This document shows, piece after piece, positions 43,701-56,464 of a stretch of 56,937 nt of DNA. The stretch is from positions 1 through 56,937 of the forward strand of contig MU616683.1 of assembly GCA_025201705.1 (NCBI GenBank), written 5' to 3'. Below the pieces are notes generated by a model. The model made no database searches. It worked only from the letters and a program-made list of their open reading frames with translations, and was not told the DNA's origin. The translations under genes and the position numbers were made by a program. Origin of the DNA: Dissophora ornata. Taxonomy: Eukaryota; Mortierellomycota; Mortierellomycetes; Mortierellales; Mortierellaceae. The stretch's first letter is position 1. The number at the start of each line of letters is the position of its first letter.

Positions 43701-46215
43701 ATCCAGAGCCATCGACTGTCAAAATAGGCACGGATATCGCTTCTGGGACCATTCGTCAAACGGCTCCATTCAAGGGTCGGCTCCGGGCTTCGACTATTGC
43801 AGGGACTACCTCCAAATCCATAGCTGGAAGTCAGCACGGCACCCATCCGGTATGACCTAACAAGTTTCCATCAAGCTGTCCCGTATTTACAACGTGGCGC
43901 CACTAACTTCACCAACTTACTACTTATTTAATGAACATTTGCAGAGCTCAAAGCCGCCCTTGTCGAAGGGAGCTCAAGCCCAATCGATGTCGCGACAGCT
44001 AAGCGAGGGCGACCCAGTAATTACAAGAGAGCGCCGTTTCTCCGCGTCATCTATGAAGTCTAGCAAGAGCGGAAACAACTGGTCGACGAAAATGACGATG
44101 GGTATCAACAAGTTGAGACAGAAAAGCGAAGATATCTATCAGCAGTTTGTCCATCCGTCAAACGCATCAAGCAAAGCAGATGAAAAGAATTGCGTGTGCT
44201 GGACGCCTGCGTACACAGGAATCACAGACCATCATCCATTAAACTCAACAAGGAGCTACCCAACAATGCGGCCTTCCGTTATTGTGACCAGTGTCATTCA
44301 AGACTCCAGCGCCCTTCAATCGCCTACGGCTCAGGCGGCCCATGGATTGTCTGCAAATAAGCCTATTAGACGTTTCAAGTCCTCTCTCAGCTTGAGTCAT
44401 CACGTTTCTTCAGCGGTGGTGTCTTCGCCAGTGCTTTCCCCAACCCGGAATCAATTTTCCGGTGTGACAAGTCGTCATTCTCGGTCCAATTCAAATTCGT
44501 CTATAGGATACCATCCTAACCCACACTGTCCCTATCATATCCCATGTCTGGTTATCGCCACCAGAGGCGTGTCTAAGAACCTTCAGGGTCCACTTGATGA
44601 AGATACCCATGCTACGTTGCAGGAAGCATTGCAGGACGACTTTGCAGACCTAAAAATTCAGCCTCCGGTTCCTCGCGTGTCAAGTTCGATCCCTCCATCC
44701 CCTGCATGGCATCACAACCCTTGGTATACGCCAGTATATCACCACGGCTCTTCAGCGGCCGCTCCTTTGTACAAGCCGTTCATATTGTTCTATCGGTCTC
44801 AGATGATTGCGCAACAACTTTGTCTGCTAGAGCAGCACTTTCTGGAGCAGGTCAGTTGGGATGAGCTGTTAGAGATGGAGCTGACCAAAGCTGGCCGCAA
44901 GAACAAGAGCAAATGCCAATCTTCGATCAGTGGATATCTGTTCCGGACTGAAGGAGAAAAAAATGGCATGGAGGCGAGTAATGAGCGAAGCAACATGGTA
45001 AGAGCGAATCTGGAGCCATGATTCGACGCGTCTGGGGAATGCAGGCGTGGCGCTCAGATGCGAACATGTCTTCTAATGTCTCTTATCAGTTGTGTATGTG
45101 GGTAGCATCCGAGATAGTTAGTACCCATCCGATCGACGATCGAGTGCGTGTAATCGAAAAGTTTATCAGGATAGCACAGGTACATCACCTCACTCCAAAA
45201 GAGATTTGCACTAACACGACTTTGTTACTAAGCTCCCATCCTCATTTTATTAATAGAAGTGCCACCAGTATAGGAATTTCAACTCGCTCATACAGCTGGT
45301 GATGGGTCTAGGATCCTCTCACCTATGCGGACTGAGACGCACGTGGTCGCGGGTTGGTAGCTACGAAATGCGAGTCCTGCAGGATCTCCAGGACGTTATT
45401 TCCCCTTGCGGCAATTGGAGTGTTATCCGGAAGGCCATGAGACAGGTGGACTATCAAGAGACAGTATCCGAGGATTGCCGGTCGTGTAGCTTGCAAGGAC
45501 TGGACGCTGTGTTGAGTACCAGTAGCAACTCCAATAGTAAGGATTTGATACTCTTGCCCGTTGACGCGTCTTCCAGGTGCTCCCAGGGTCTGTAGCTAAT
45601 GCCAACCTTCCATTTCGTTTTTATAGTTCAGGAACCAAGCCCATCAAGCGTAATCAGCATGAGCGAGTCTGGACATATCAAGAATCTCCATTTCCAAGTC
45701 TCGCAAGAGAAGCAAGGGTGTATTCCGTTTTTGGGACTCTTTGTTTATGACTTGACACATATTGTGGTGTCTTCGCCATGGTACCTTCCCCAAATAGGCG
45801 TGCCTGAGGATAACGAGGGTCAGGAAGCCCGCGTTTCGTTTCCAGTGCCACCTACGCCGATGGGTGCAAGCCATCCAGCCATGGCGGCGCGACTTCAACC
45901 CCCTGACCCCAAAGACCTTCGGGAGTTGCTTCCAACTGGAAAGCTCTTGGTCCATTTCTACCGTTTCCGGTTGATCGGTACGACAGCGGCATCTGAGCTG
46001 CGAACAATATGATGGGATGATTAAGCTAGATCTCTAACGCCTGACACTGCTCATATTTTATAGCCAAGACGATCAAATGGTTCATGGCCTTTCAGCGACG
46101 ATCTCAAAAGTACACATTCCCCGTGGACAGCACTCTGTACTCGAAATGCTTTTTGTTACGCGTGCTTAGCAACGATCGAGTACGAGAACTCGCTGACACT
46201 TGCGAGCGAGAGTGA
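40790..46215 (+). CDS. Ras guanine-nucleotide exchange factor (Cdc25/Sos type)
   Basis: Ten exons give 1526 residues: 40790-41385, 41506-41943, 42034-42995, 43076-43211, 43327-43849, 43945-44997, 45090-45179, 45257-45536, 45627-45977 and 46064-46215. RasGEFs load GTP on Ras-type GTPases at membranes. The RasGEF_N (REM) module begins at IIAATIVKLIEKLTHQYGMD and runs through DSGFMTDFFLTYRLFMSPVQ and TFVVFRYWINKHF. The catalytic Cdc25 domain starts near residue 1160 with YRSQMIAQQLCLLEQHFLEQ, then MWVASEIVSTHPIDDRVRVI, CHQYRNFNSLIQLVMGL and CIPFLGLFVYDL. The N-terminal 640 residues and the 300-residue stretch between REM and catalytic parts are Ser/Pro-rich and disordered, with a Gln/Glu-rich patch near 41000. 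No SH3 or PH domain is seen. The exon 6/7 junction was chosen to give ERSNMLCMWVASEIV; a nearer GCAG acceptor at 45044 would add 15 residues. Confidence 0.88.
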
Positions 46216-47051
46216 GCAGAGACAGGCAATAGTCTTTGAATGCCCTGATAATCTTTAATCCGATTGTACCGAGTTTCGTTTGTATTTTCGCATCACCATT
46301 TCCTAGCCACATTTTGTGGCACACCACCGCACCACGCTTACCTACACCGATCTATGACCTGTGTGCTCCTCGATCATACATATACATATAGCATACACAT
46401 GCACTGTACAGCTTCGTTATGACCCTTCCCTCTACTTCTTGCAATTGCCCATGACAGAGCTTTGCTGTACTATACATGTGTACTATAGATCAGCCGGGCG
46501 ATGTTTTGTCTTTGTATGAACAACATGAAGCGTGTTCGCTTCTTTTACATGTGATGTAGAAGATATTAAAGTCAGAATATTCTGACCCGTGGTCCTGAAT
46601 TTGAGTTGGAGAGCATATTTTTGTACCACAACTTAAGGACTGGGCGTATACTGTGATGCTGCCCTTAGTTCGATATTGGGTTTGGGTGAGTTCGAGTGAA
46701 CGGTCGGGAGAGAAGCCGCACTGAGCAGTCGGGGAATATGATTGGCTCTGACCCTGGGCACGAAATAAAACTTTACCATGAAGATGCTTTCTACAACGAG
46801 GAACACGTTGTTAGTTCATCCATTTGTTTCTCCGTATCACTCATCCCTCGTCCCCAATTCTTATTCACTCTTCATTCTCAGTGCTACAAGTCTCCTTTTC
46901 CTTTCTCTTTTTCTCTTTTTCTCTCCCCACGTCTCGACCCGTCACTTTCCTCATTCTCCCTCCCCCATCCACACTCCCCCACTCACACTCCCTCAACCAT
47001 CACCTGTTCTCGCCACACGACTCTCGATCGTCTCTCTCCGATTCCCTTGCA
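46216..47051 (+). promoter_or_regulatory. Interval between RasGEF and Atg22-like genes
   Basis: This is the 3' flank of the RasGEF gene followed by the promoter of the Atg22-like gene. From about 46880 to 47050 it is C/T-rich and leads into the start codon. No convincing coding frame is present. Confidence 0.45.
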
Positions 47052-49726
47052 ATGCTGGATAAAAAGGACGACCAGTATGGGGGCACTATTCCACTGGAAC
47101 CAGTCGCCCCACACAATGGCGATATCGACGTCAAAAGCCTCGAACAGTCAGGCCACAAAACTCTCACCAAGCGTGAGATCCAGGGCTGGTAAATAAATAT
47201 ATACGGCGACTTAGCACATTGTCTCCACCTACCGCCATCTTTGTGGCCCTCGTATGCACCTTTCTTCACTCTTCTCTTCCGTTGTTCATTCGATTTCTAT
47301 CTGGGGTAGCCGGCTTGGACGCAGGCTCACCTTTCCCAAACAACGAGGCTCAATCTTTTACAAACCAGAGCACAAACCTTGACCTTAAAGCGGTAGCATT
47401 CACTTTGCATCCGTTCACCCTCATTCTGGGGGCTGGGCTGGGCTGGTCTAGGCAGAGTGGCTCTTCTCCAGAACACCTCTTTTCACTCCCTGATCCACAA
47501 ATCACAGCTGGCATCCTCTACCCTTACTCCGCCCCTCTTTCTTCCCTCGACTCGATTTTCCCCCAAGCTCTCATGGCAATAACCCAGGGCTAATATATAC
47601 TAATCGGTACCTTTTTTTAATACATGCTTTTATTGTTGCCTTGCGCATGATAAATCACAGGCTGGCTTATTCTGTTGCCGTAAGTCTCAATACTCACTTT
47701 GCGCTACTAGAATTCTACTTTTGGACCGGGGGTTGGTTGGTCTTGTTGTTCTTGACGCTGAACTAATTTTTTATTTATTTTTTTATTTAGTCTGAGCCGT
47801 ACAGTGTCGTATGCATTTCGTCCTTGGCTCCAATTGTGCTGGAGGCTCTTGCAAGTGGATACGGACGCCAAACTAGCAACAGGGATTTAGCCTGCAACAC
47901 AGTAAGCTTTTATTTATTTACAAACAGAGTCGCACCGATGACACATAATAATCCGCGCTAACGGCATTTTTGCTGAATCTTTTGAATTATTAGGATGTGA
48001 AAGACTACAAGGTAGACTATCACTGTCCTCATGACCCTCTGTTTATCTCAATCAGCTGGTTTTTTTTGACAAAGCGCGCTGATGATCTTTTTTTATTACC
48101 CACAAATATAGTGTGTTGTTCAAGTTGGATCGCTGTGGTTGGACACAGCATCATTTTCACTCTACTGCATCTCAGTCTCAGTCTTCATGCAGGCTTTCGT
48201 CTTTATCAGCATGGGAGCCCTGGCTGATCATGGCGGTATGTGTTTGGCAGGAGGGGTTGGATGATTTATGACTGTAGACGCAAGGCCATGAGCCGTATGC
48301 TCAGCATGATTGCTAAAAAGTCCGTTGCGGCGCGTATTCTTATTGGAAAATGTGATAGCTCGCCGCAAGAAATTTTTGTTAATCTTTGCATTCATCGGAT
48401 CCATTGCCACTATCCTGTTTGCCGTTGTCAGGACTGTCCGTATGTTTCTTTTCCCAACATCTCCGTCATTCTGCATAACCGCAATGGATCCCCCCCCCTC
48501 CCTCTCTCTCTCTCTCTAATTGCGAAACTTCCAATCTTTATCCGTTAGGCTTGTTCTGGCTGGCAGGAGTTTTGGTAATCGTGTCCAACGTTGCATACGG
48601 TGCCAGTTTGGTTATGTACTATGCATTCATCCCGACTCTGTCCCGTGACCACCCTGAGGTCGTTGAGATATATAATAACGTCAACTCAGGACTGGAGAAC
48701 TGGACGGACTATCAGGCATTTAAGGACAAGGTCTCGAACACGTTGTCGTCGCATTCTATGGCCGCGGGTTATGCTTCAGGAGTGGCGCTTTTGATCATCG
48801 CGGCTGGTATTGCCTTGGCGATGGATCAGACGACGTATTCGATGCAGCTGGGAATGGCGTTGACAGGTATCTGGTGGTTTTGCGTGTCGTTCTTCACGAT
48901 GAAGTACCTGCCTGCCCAACCTGGCGAACACCTGGGCGAAAATGTGAACCTGTTCCTGTACTCCTGGCGACGTCGTACGTACTTTCATCTCGTCAATGCT
49001 CCCTTATGATGATATCATTGGTCCCCCCTTTGCACATTTTCACATATCCTCCCTCTTTCTCCCATAGTTGGAAAGACCTTACACCAGGCTAGTTTGCTCA
49101 AGGAAACATTCAAGTACCTCCTCGCCTGGTTCATTCTCTCCGACGGCAGTTCGACCATCATCTCACTCGCCATCTTCATGGGTAAGAAGAAGTTCCTGCT
49201 TGACAACACCCAGCTCATGATCGGCGCCATCCTGGTCCCGCTTGCCGCCCTGTTTGGCACCTACATGTGGCTCTACATCCAGCGTAAGCTCGACCTGACC
49301 TCCAAACAGACGCTTCTCGCTATCTCGATCGCATTCGCACTCGTCCCCGTCTATGCACTCATTGGATTCTCCGGCGTCTTTGGGCTGGTCTACAAGGCTG
49401 AGATCTGGCCAACCATGATCTACTTTGGACTGATGTTGGGCGCGTTCCAGAGTTTCTCCCGCGTTCTGTACGCATCCCTGATACCAAGGGGAAAGGAATC
49501 CGAGTTTTTTTCGCTGTATGGTATCACGGACAAGTCCTCGTCTTGGCTGGGACCATTGATCACAGGAGCGATTATCGCGGACAACGATACCCGTTGGGGA
49601 TTTGTGTTCCCATTGTGCATGATGGCCCTTCCATTGGCTTTGGTCATGTGGGTTGACGTGGGGAAGGGTATCGCAGATGCTGAGCGCTTCAGTGAGGAGC
49701 ATACAGACGCGAACGATGGTCTGTGA
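47052..49726 (+). CDS. atg22: Atg22-like vacuolar amino-acid effluxer
   Basis: Eight exons give 524 residues, almost the length of yeast Atg22 (528): 47052-47188, 47661-47679, 47791-47901, 47994-48011, 48112-48235, 48359-48439, 48549-48974 and 49068-49726. Atg22 is a major-facilitator-type permease of the vacuole that releases amino acids produced by autophagy. Family landmarks are GWLAYSVASEPYSVV near the N-terminus, LDTASFSLYCISVSVFMQAF with MGALADHG, GIWWFCVSFFTMKYLPAQP, LLAWFILSDGSSTIIS and YGITDKSSSWLGPLITGAI. About 11-12 membrane segments are seen. Exons 2 and 4 are micro-exons of 19 and 18 bases; without them the conserved N-terminal block would be broken. The first intron is 472 bases. 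It converges with the Zn2Cys6 gene, 141 bases away. Confidence 0.88.
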
Positions 49727-49867
49727 ATTATCTGATCCATCTGCACGATAACAATATAACAATATAACAAAATAGCCAACACTTAATATGTAGTCAGCAG
49801 TAAAGCACAACGGTTTATGATATGCGGTTTCTTTCTATTTTGTTTACTGTCTATGAACGGCTTTTTT

Positions 49868-52800
49868 TCACATCATGCCAGGCCAGTTATTGGAATGGAA
49901 AGCATTCTGGACGCTACTCAGTTCTAGACTGTGGTTAGGGACGAGCTGTTGCCTGAAGGCTTGCTGCTGATGTTGTTGATGCTGGTGGCTGTAGTTATTA
50001 TTGCTGTTATGTGTATTATTGGTGGAGTTGGTAGCATTATTATTGGCACGGGTATTAGCGGCCGCAAGGGTTTGCTCCAAGAGTGCTTGCACCTGATCCG
50101 CACTCAGTTCTTCGTCTAAGGGACCTCCCCCTGGACCTGAGCTATCGGTCGGCTCGACTTTCAGAGACATGTAAAGTCCGGTGGTATCGGCAGCGCTCAA
50201 TTGCTGTTGGTGTGGACTGTTGCTGTAGACACTCCCGGTGGTGTTGTTGTACATTGCATTGTTGAGGAATCCATTAAGGAGGTTGTTATTATTGACGGTG
50301 TTGACTCCTGTGGTGGCGACGGACGTTGTAGGCGACAAAACATTGTTGTTAATACTGTTGCTATGAGTTTGATCAGTAAGAAGATCACGGTTCATGAGCT
50401 GCGAATCAGTCAAGAAACCAGTATTGGAGGCTGCAACCCCATTCACATCATTCCAAAAGGTCGGGTTGAAGGAATCGTAGAGTCCGATCTGTTGTCCGAT
50501 CTGGTTATAGAGCTGTTGCTGCTGCTGCGCATTCTGGACAGAGAACTGTTGTTGTTGCTGCTGCTGCTGCTGCTGTTGTTGTTGTTGTTGTTGCTGCATT
50601 GTCATAGTCATCGGCTGCTGAGCGAACCCTGTATAAAATTCTCCGGTAGGTGAGAGTACATTTGTCGTCTGCTGCATCGTTGCTGTCGCCGGTGGTTGAT
50701 TGAGGATCGCTGTTGTAGTCTGGAACTGCTTCAAACTCTCCATGACCTGAGGTCCCCCGAATGGCCCAACATACTGCGACACCTTCTGCAGCTTTCCAGG
50801 GTTGTAATAGCCAGTTTCCCTGGAATGCGTCGAGGCATTGTCCTGAAACCCTGCAAGTGATGATGCTGAAGATGCTGTCGAATCTTGCCGCTGGAGCTGC
50901 TGCTGCTGCTGTTGCTGGAGCTGCTGCTGCTGTTGAAAAAGCAGGTTCGGATTCAGTCGTTGTTGACCTTCATGTTGCATATGACTGTGTCGTTTCCTGT
51001 GCAGACTAGGCGCATCGCGCAAAGGCAGCGGCGAAGGAGACACCACCGAGTTGCTACGGGCCTTGGCTCGTTCCTCGCGACCAATCTTGACGAGCCGACT
51101 AAAGTTGCGATAGTCGTTACCATTAAGCGTTCCATGTACACCCTGTCCATTGTCCGTTCCTCCTGGTACTCCAACACCGCCACGTCTCCCTGATGGGATC
51201 CTGTTGCGCTTAGCGATGGCCAGACTCTTGATAGCTCCCGCACATACGTGAACACTCGACTGGCTGAGGCCCTTGACTGTATGCATAAACTCTTCGAAAA
51301 ATGAGAGGACACAGTTGATGCTCTGCTCGTCGCAGTTGGCTCTTGGGGTGGAGTAAAACTCGTGGAAGAAGCGCATAATATAGTCGAAATTCGTCTGAGC
51401 TGTCTCTGCGACCTTGACATCGGTCGATTTTAGAAACATGACATGGATACGGACCGCGTTCAACATCGAATACTCGCCGACGCCTGTCAGCTCAAAGACC
51501 TTGGGATATGTCTGGGCCAGGACTTTGGCAATGTCGGTGATGTTGGTGGCGGCCTTGATGCAAATGTCCTGTGACCGGTATGGCGAACGCTTGAGATGTT
51601 GGGACGAGGACAGGTACGGCTTATGAAGTAGGATCAGTGCTGATTCGTACAGCATCTGCGCGATACCTAAAACGATTGACATCCATGCAAACGATATACA
51701 CGCTTTAGGGCCCGTTTTTTTTTACGCGTCGCCCTGGCGTGTATCTGTTATAACTGAAAAAGAAGGCTTTCTCTTACCTGCTCGCGAGTTGTACATCGCT
51801 CTCGGATCACCCGCTTTCATATCGAGGTTGAACTTGAGGGACGCTGGAAGTTGAATTTGCCACTGGATAAGATGTTGTTCATATCTCTTGGGAAGACTTC
51901 CCGGAACCATGTCCTGAACCTCGGTCGCATTAAAGACGTATCGCTTGATGTTTCTAAATATCTTCCATAGTCTGCAAATCTGGACCAAGAACAACATCTG
52001 CATCGTCTCCGCCTCACTGTCTCCCTCTGTCGGTTCCAAGGGGGGCACATCAATCTCGGTATCGTCAAGCATAGGTCTCCGTCCTGTGACGCTGGAGAAA
52101 GAGCTGTCTGCGCCATAGACGCACCAAAAGACTCTTTTCCTAGACTCCTGTACCTGCTTGTCCGGAATCCAGCGGTCGCATTTCCTGTGTAGTCCTAAAT
52201 CAGACGCCATCAGGATTGCTTGCTGCATATAGCTGTGACCCAGCCCGGAGATGCGTGGATAGCGAGACAGCATAATCAGACCCTGCACTGTTGACAATCT
52301 TGGAATGCCAACACAGTAGTCCAGAACCATCCGTGCTCGCTCGAAAAATGGGGTCCCCAGTGTCTTGGGGTCGCTTTGGACAGTAAAGCATGATGGGTGG
52401 TTGCAGTCTCCTGTTAACGCCGTTGCCATGAAGACGCTGTTCAATAAGAATATACTCTGCGGTTCAAACCGATCCTCCAATGCCTGTAGCAAGGTTGTTT
52501 TCTGGATCATCGGGAGGAATACGTAGTAGTGCTAAATGGAATGGCACAGCAACGATGATAAAAAAAATGCATTAGAATACAGACGCCAATCAGAATAGAC
52601 CATTACATAGCTGCCCTGCCTCTTACTTGGTAGTAGATATCAATGAGAGCGTCGATCACCTCGATAGGAGGAAGAACCAAAGCTTCTGATGGAATGTCAA
52701 CGGACTGTGTTTCGTGAACATCGAACGAGATCTCCTCATCCCAGAACTGATTTTGATCCGTTGAGGTGAATAACATGGACCCCTTTCCAAGGTATATTGA

Positions 52801-54718
52801 CGCATCGAACACTCGAAGTTTGTCCAATGTCGCGGCGAGTTCGCTCATCTCTCCTTCGTCATCTCCATCACTGCCTTCCTGCATGTGGTCGATTGTTGAA
52901 GAGAATGATGGTGCAATGGATGACGCAGGTGATTTTACGGACCTCGAAGACTACAAAGGAGGCGGAGAGTGATGGATTTTAGTTGCGTTCAAGGTTGAAT
53001 AAAAAAAAGGCGCACACAGATACTGTCTTGAAATGCTTACTTGAAACTCTGGGGTAAAGAGTGGATTGGTATCTGACTCCTCTTTCAGGAACGGCAGCAG
53101 CGGTGTCCCCATTCCTGCAATCCCAGTTTTGGTGGACAATAGAGTAGGTGTTGCTGAAGGATCCATGGCCTAAGGTTCATCAAGATAAGCAACTCTTCCA
53201 TGTCAGTTTGTGCAGTATGTACAGTCAAAACAGCAACAAGCGGTTAAACGGTGTATTCTAATGAGGTGTAGATCTCATACCATTGCTGTACTTGTAAAAT
53301 TGCGATCCCATTGACTATCAAAGCGGTTTGCACTTTCCTGTGGCGAGTTGATATCTGTCCATCCATCGTCGTTTGAAGGTAGATCCATGGATATATCGGT
53401 GTCAATCCCTCCTCCCTTAAGCAAACGATTTGCCTGCTTTGAAGCGGATGAAGAGGAGCCCTCTCCATTGTCCTTGGCAGGATCCTGTCCGCCAGCTGGA
53501 GTGGGCATGACCTTGCTCAGTAGTGATTCCATCTGACTTAGTCGTTCTGAATATGTGGATTCAATCGTTTCCAGACGTGCTTCCAGAATTTCTACCTCCG
53601 AGTGTGGCTTCTTGCGCTTTGAGGCGGGCGTTTTTCCTAGAAGGAATGTGCACTCCATGAGTCCTGCGTACAGACAGGGGCCGCATGTTGGCCGTCCCTG
53701 GTCACACTTTGTCTGTTGTAATGATTTCCAAATAAAGTCGAGTTAGCAGTGTACTGTGGATATATTCCGAGGACCCAAGACTCGGCCCAGTCGGAAGAAA
53801 AAAAACGGCGGATGAGAATATATAAAAAGAGAGTTTGTGGAAAGCAAGGAAAAAGAGGCCATGGTGGGAATGCAATTGGGGAAGGCGCGAGGCGGGGTCA
53901 GGATAAACTTGCATGGCAGAGGCACGCTGTGCCGAATGCGATTAGTCACCGAACCCAAAATTAACAATGAGGTGCTTCTTCCCTTTGTTCTCCAACGGGA
54001 GAGGGAGTTATTTTTTCAAACAGATGAACCTTCGGCAGCCCAGCCAACAGAAAGGTCAGATCAGATCCAAGTTTGGGCTAGTTGCGCTGCTCTTAGTTGC
54101 TCTGGCTAAACAACGGGTCCTGTTCTTATTTTTTATGATCCAATGGTCCGTTCCTTTGTATCCCTCTCTCTGGGTATCTCTCACAAGTACAACCCAGGTG
54201 AAAGCACGACCAAGGATAAGGGGTGGCACTCTGCACTCAAAGTGCACGGCCACCATCCGATCTTTGCTCTCTCATGGCACGCCCATGAACACGGATGCGG
54301 GCGAGACCGAGTGGCAGGGCTCTCTCGTCTTCATAATAGACACTTTGAACACGTAACACACACTCACGCACGCACGCACATTCACACACACACACACACA
54401 CAGACACACACAGACACACACAGACGCACACACAGACACAGTTTTAAGGGATGAGAACGCAAAAGAAAAAGAAAAGTGGAGCATAGAGTAAAATGTCGCT
54501 TCAAAAACAGGCATATCCCCTTGCCGCACGGCAGTCTGCTACAAAGCCAATACTTTTCAGGCAGCGGCAGCAGAACAGCAAACAGCAGCAAGGCGATAGA
54601 GCAACGAGCGGATAGGCAAATGTCGACGTTTTACCTTTCTTCTGCGGCATTGATCGCAGCCCAGGACCACGGCCGTTCTCTTCTTTTTGGGCTTTATTGC
54701 AGTGGTCGAGAGGGCCAT
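49868..54718 (-). CDS. Zn2Cys6 transcription factor with polyglutamine tracts
   Basis: Six minus-strand exons, 54718-54635, 53712-53281, 53169-53041, 52950-52627, 52531-51778 and 51666-49868, give 1173 residues. The binuclear zinc cluster is assembled across a 922-base intron: GCDQCRRRK joins TKCDQGRPTCGPCLYAGLME, with Cys21, 24, 31, 38, 41 and 49 in canonical spacing. A coiled-coil-like dimerisation helix follows (LEARLETIESTYSERLSQME). The middle holds the fungal_trans regulatory domain with DLGLHRKCDRW and TGRRPMLDDTEIDVPPLEP. The last 480 residues are low complexity: a Gln run of about 17 (near 50545-50600), a second Gln-rich patch near 50890-50940 and Asn-rich stretches, probably activation regions. 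It should act in the nucleus on target promoters with CGG half-sites, as the family does. An in-frame ATG at 54763 could be the start instead. The regulated pathway is unknown. Confidence 0.88.
50545..50600 (-). repeat. CAG/CAA repeat encoding polyglutamine
   Basis: About 17 consecutive Gln codons mix CAG and CAA in the transcription-factor gene. The interrupted codon pattern makes the tract less prone to slippage than pure CAG, but it remains a candidate length polymorphism. Confidence 0.9.
54361..54440. repeat. CA-type microsatellite in transcription-factor intron
   Basis: An imperfect (CA)n array with CAGA interruptions lies inside the 922-base first intron of the Zn2Cys6 gene. Confidence 0.9.
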
Positions 54719-55490
54719 TGAATGCGATATCTCTGTGCAGCGTGAGTATGCGATGAGGTTCAATTGAACGGATGGTTTAGATATGTGGAGTTGTCGTCGT
54801 CTTGGGAGAACGAGGTTGTTTTAAAAGGGAATCGGGGTTGGATTGCCTGGAAGGGGGACGAGGGAAGAACGAGGATCTACGGTTGCTTTAGAGGCTGTTA
54901 TCTGGCAGTGAGAGCTGGATGATAGGCGGTAAGGACTGGGCGGGGGAGATGGCGGGTGTCGCGCAGGGGGTGGTGTAGAAGGGAGGCGATGCTGTGCAGT
55001 GCTGAATGAGCAAATGAGGGAATGAGTTAATGAGCGAATAGGTGAAACAGTGAGAGAATTAGATGAATTGGCGCCTCGGTCTGGTTGGTGTGCATGGACA
55101 AGCCGAGAAAGGGAGAAACAGAAAAACAGAGGAAAGTGGGGAGGGTCGATCTTGTGAATGCGATCAGGAGGAGAGATGCGCAGCTGATAGTGAGGAAAGA
55201 GGAGAGCAAGAGGAGCAAAGAGGGGGAGAGGAAGGCAACGGCGTCGTTGGCAAGGGAGAGGGAGGGAGGGAGGGAGGAGAAGTGCAGCTGCTTCTTATTC
55301 GTTATTGCGGGATGCACAGAGGGCGTTGATGGGAACAACAAAAAAAAAGCCAAGCAATGATGCCAAGACGAGAAGAGGGAGAGGGAGAGGGTGGGAAGCA
55401 TTGCTATGCCGCAATAACCACTCTAATCTGCACGACACTCCCATTCCCTTGCTCTCTCGGCCCCTCTTCTTCTCTCGTGCGGCTCTCGGG

Positions 55491-55551
<61 letters not shown>

Positions 55552-56464
55552 ATCTCCCGCAATCTCGCTTCTCATTCTCAGCCTCGCTCGCTCTCGGTCG
55601 AGGCCTGTGATTGGACCTGCAGCCATCACACCCCCTGCGCTGACCAATCAGCCCCGAGGCCCAGTGCCGCACTGCGCCACTACGGCATCCCACGAGGGCC
55701 TGGCGGATCAGAGGTGCGGCATGGTACACAGACAGCGACAGCGCAATGCATGCACACGCACGAGGGCCTCTCGTGTTTCGCAACCAAGACAATCCGTGGA
55801 TGCCACCGACATGTTGCTGTGTACCGGCTCTGTTTACACACAGAGGTGCCTCAATTGAAGCCTGGAAATTCTTCCTATTTTCTGCGACAGACAGATGTGT
55901 ATTTTCTGCTCCGTGTTTGTGTTTCTTCTCTGTTTTCTCGCTGCTCTTTGCTCCTCCCTCCGACATTGCCTTGCATTCGCAATCGCTTGTTCATTCCTCG
56001 CAGTTCTCATCGTTGGCCACTCCCTTGCCTCGCCTCGCCTCATCTTCCTCTCCCCACGATCATTCCATGCCGCTCTCTTGCCGTCATACCATCCTCCTCC
56101 TCACCACAGAGATTGCGACACTGGCTCTGTTTCCAGCGTCTATTTAAAAACCAACTACACCCCCCATTACACCTCGCCCATCTGCTACTCCCGCTGTACA
56201 TCGTCGCGCAATCTCAATCATCCCCGGACTGGCCTTGGCCTTGTCAACCAAAAGACCCCCTCCCTCCCTCCCTCCCTCTTCTCGAGATATACCCAACTAC
56301 AAACAATTTACACCTTATTTTATTTTTACTATTCCTTCCCACACTAACACACCCTTGACGGTTCAACCGACACACCCTATTTTCTCTCCCCTCTTTTTTT
56401 TTATTTTTTCAAAACCCACTCTTTTTTCACCATTTCGAAACCACCGACGTTCGTGTTTGGAGCG
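54719..56464. promoter_or_regulatory. Divergent region between transcription factor and unknown gene
   Basis: This 1.7 kb interval separates divergent start codons. Its left half is purine-rich on the plus strand (54930-55400), and its right half is pyrimidine-rich. It contains a long TC microsatellite and a TATTTAAAA at 56141-56149 that may serve the right-hand gene. The long open frames here are by-products of simple sequence. Confidence 0.5.
55493..55548. repeat. (TC)28 microsatellite
   Basis: Twenty-eight uninterrupted TC units lie in the divergent promoter region. It sits at the switch from purine-rich to pyrimidine-rich composition. Confidence 0.95.

Noticed and set aside
45045..45089. 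Extra 15 codons of RasGEF exon 7 using the GCAG acceptor at 45044
   Set aside because: This would leave an intron of only 47 bases and separate ERSNM from MWVASEIV, which are adjacent in RasGEF catalytic domains.
50201..50653. Plus-strand frame with long Leu runs
   Set aside because: It is the antisense shadow of the polyglutamine tract in the transcription-factor gene.
55295..55966. Minus-strand frame with Arg-Glu repeats, and plus-strand frames with Ser-Leu repeats
   Set aside because: They are translations of the (TC)28 microsatellite and its flanks.
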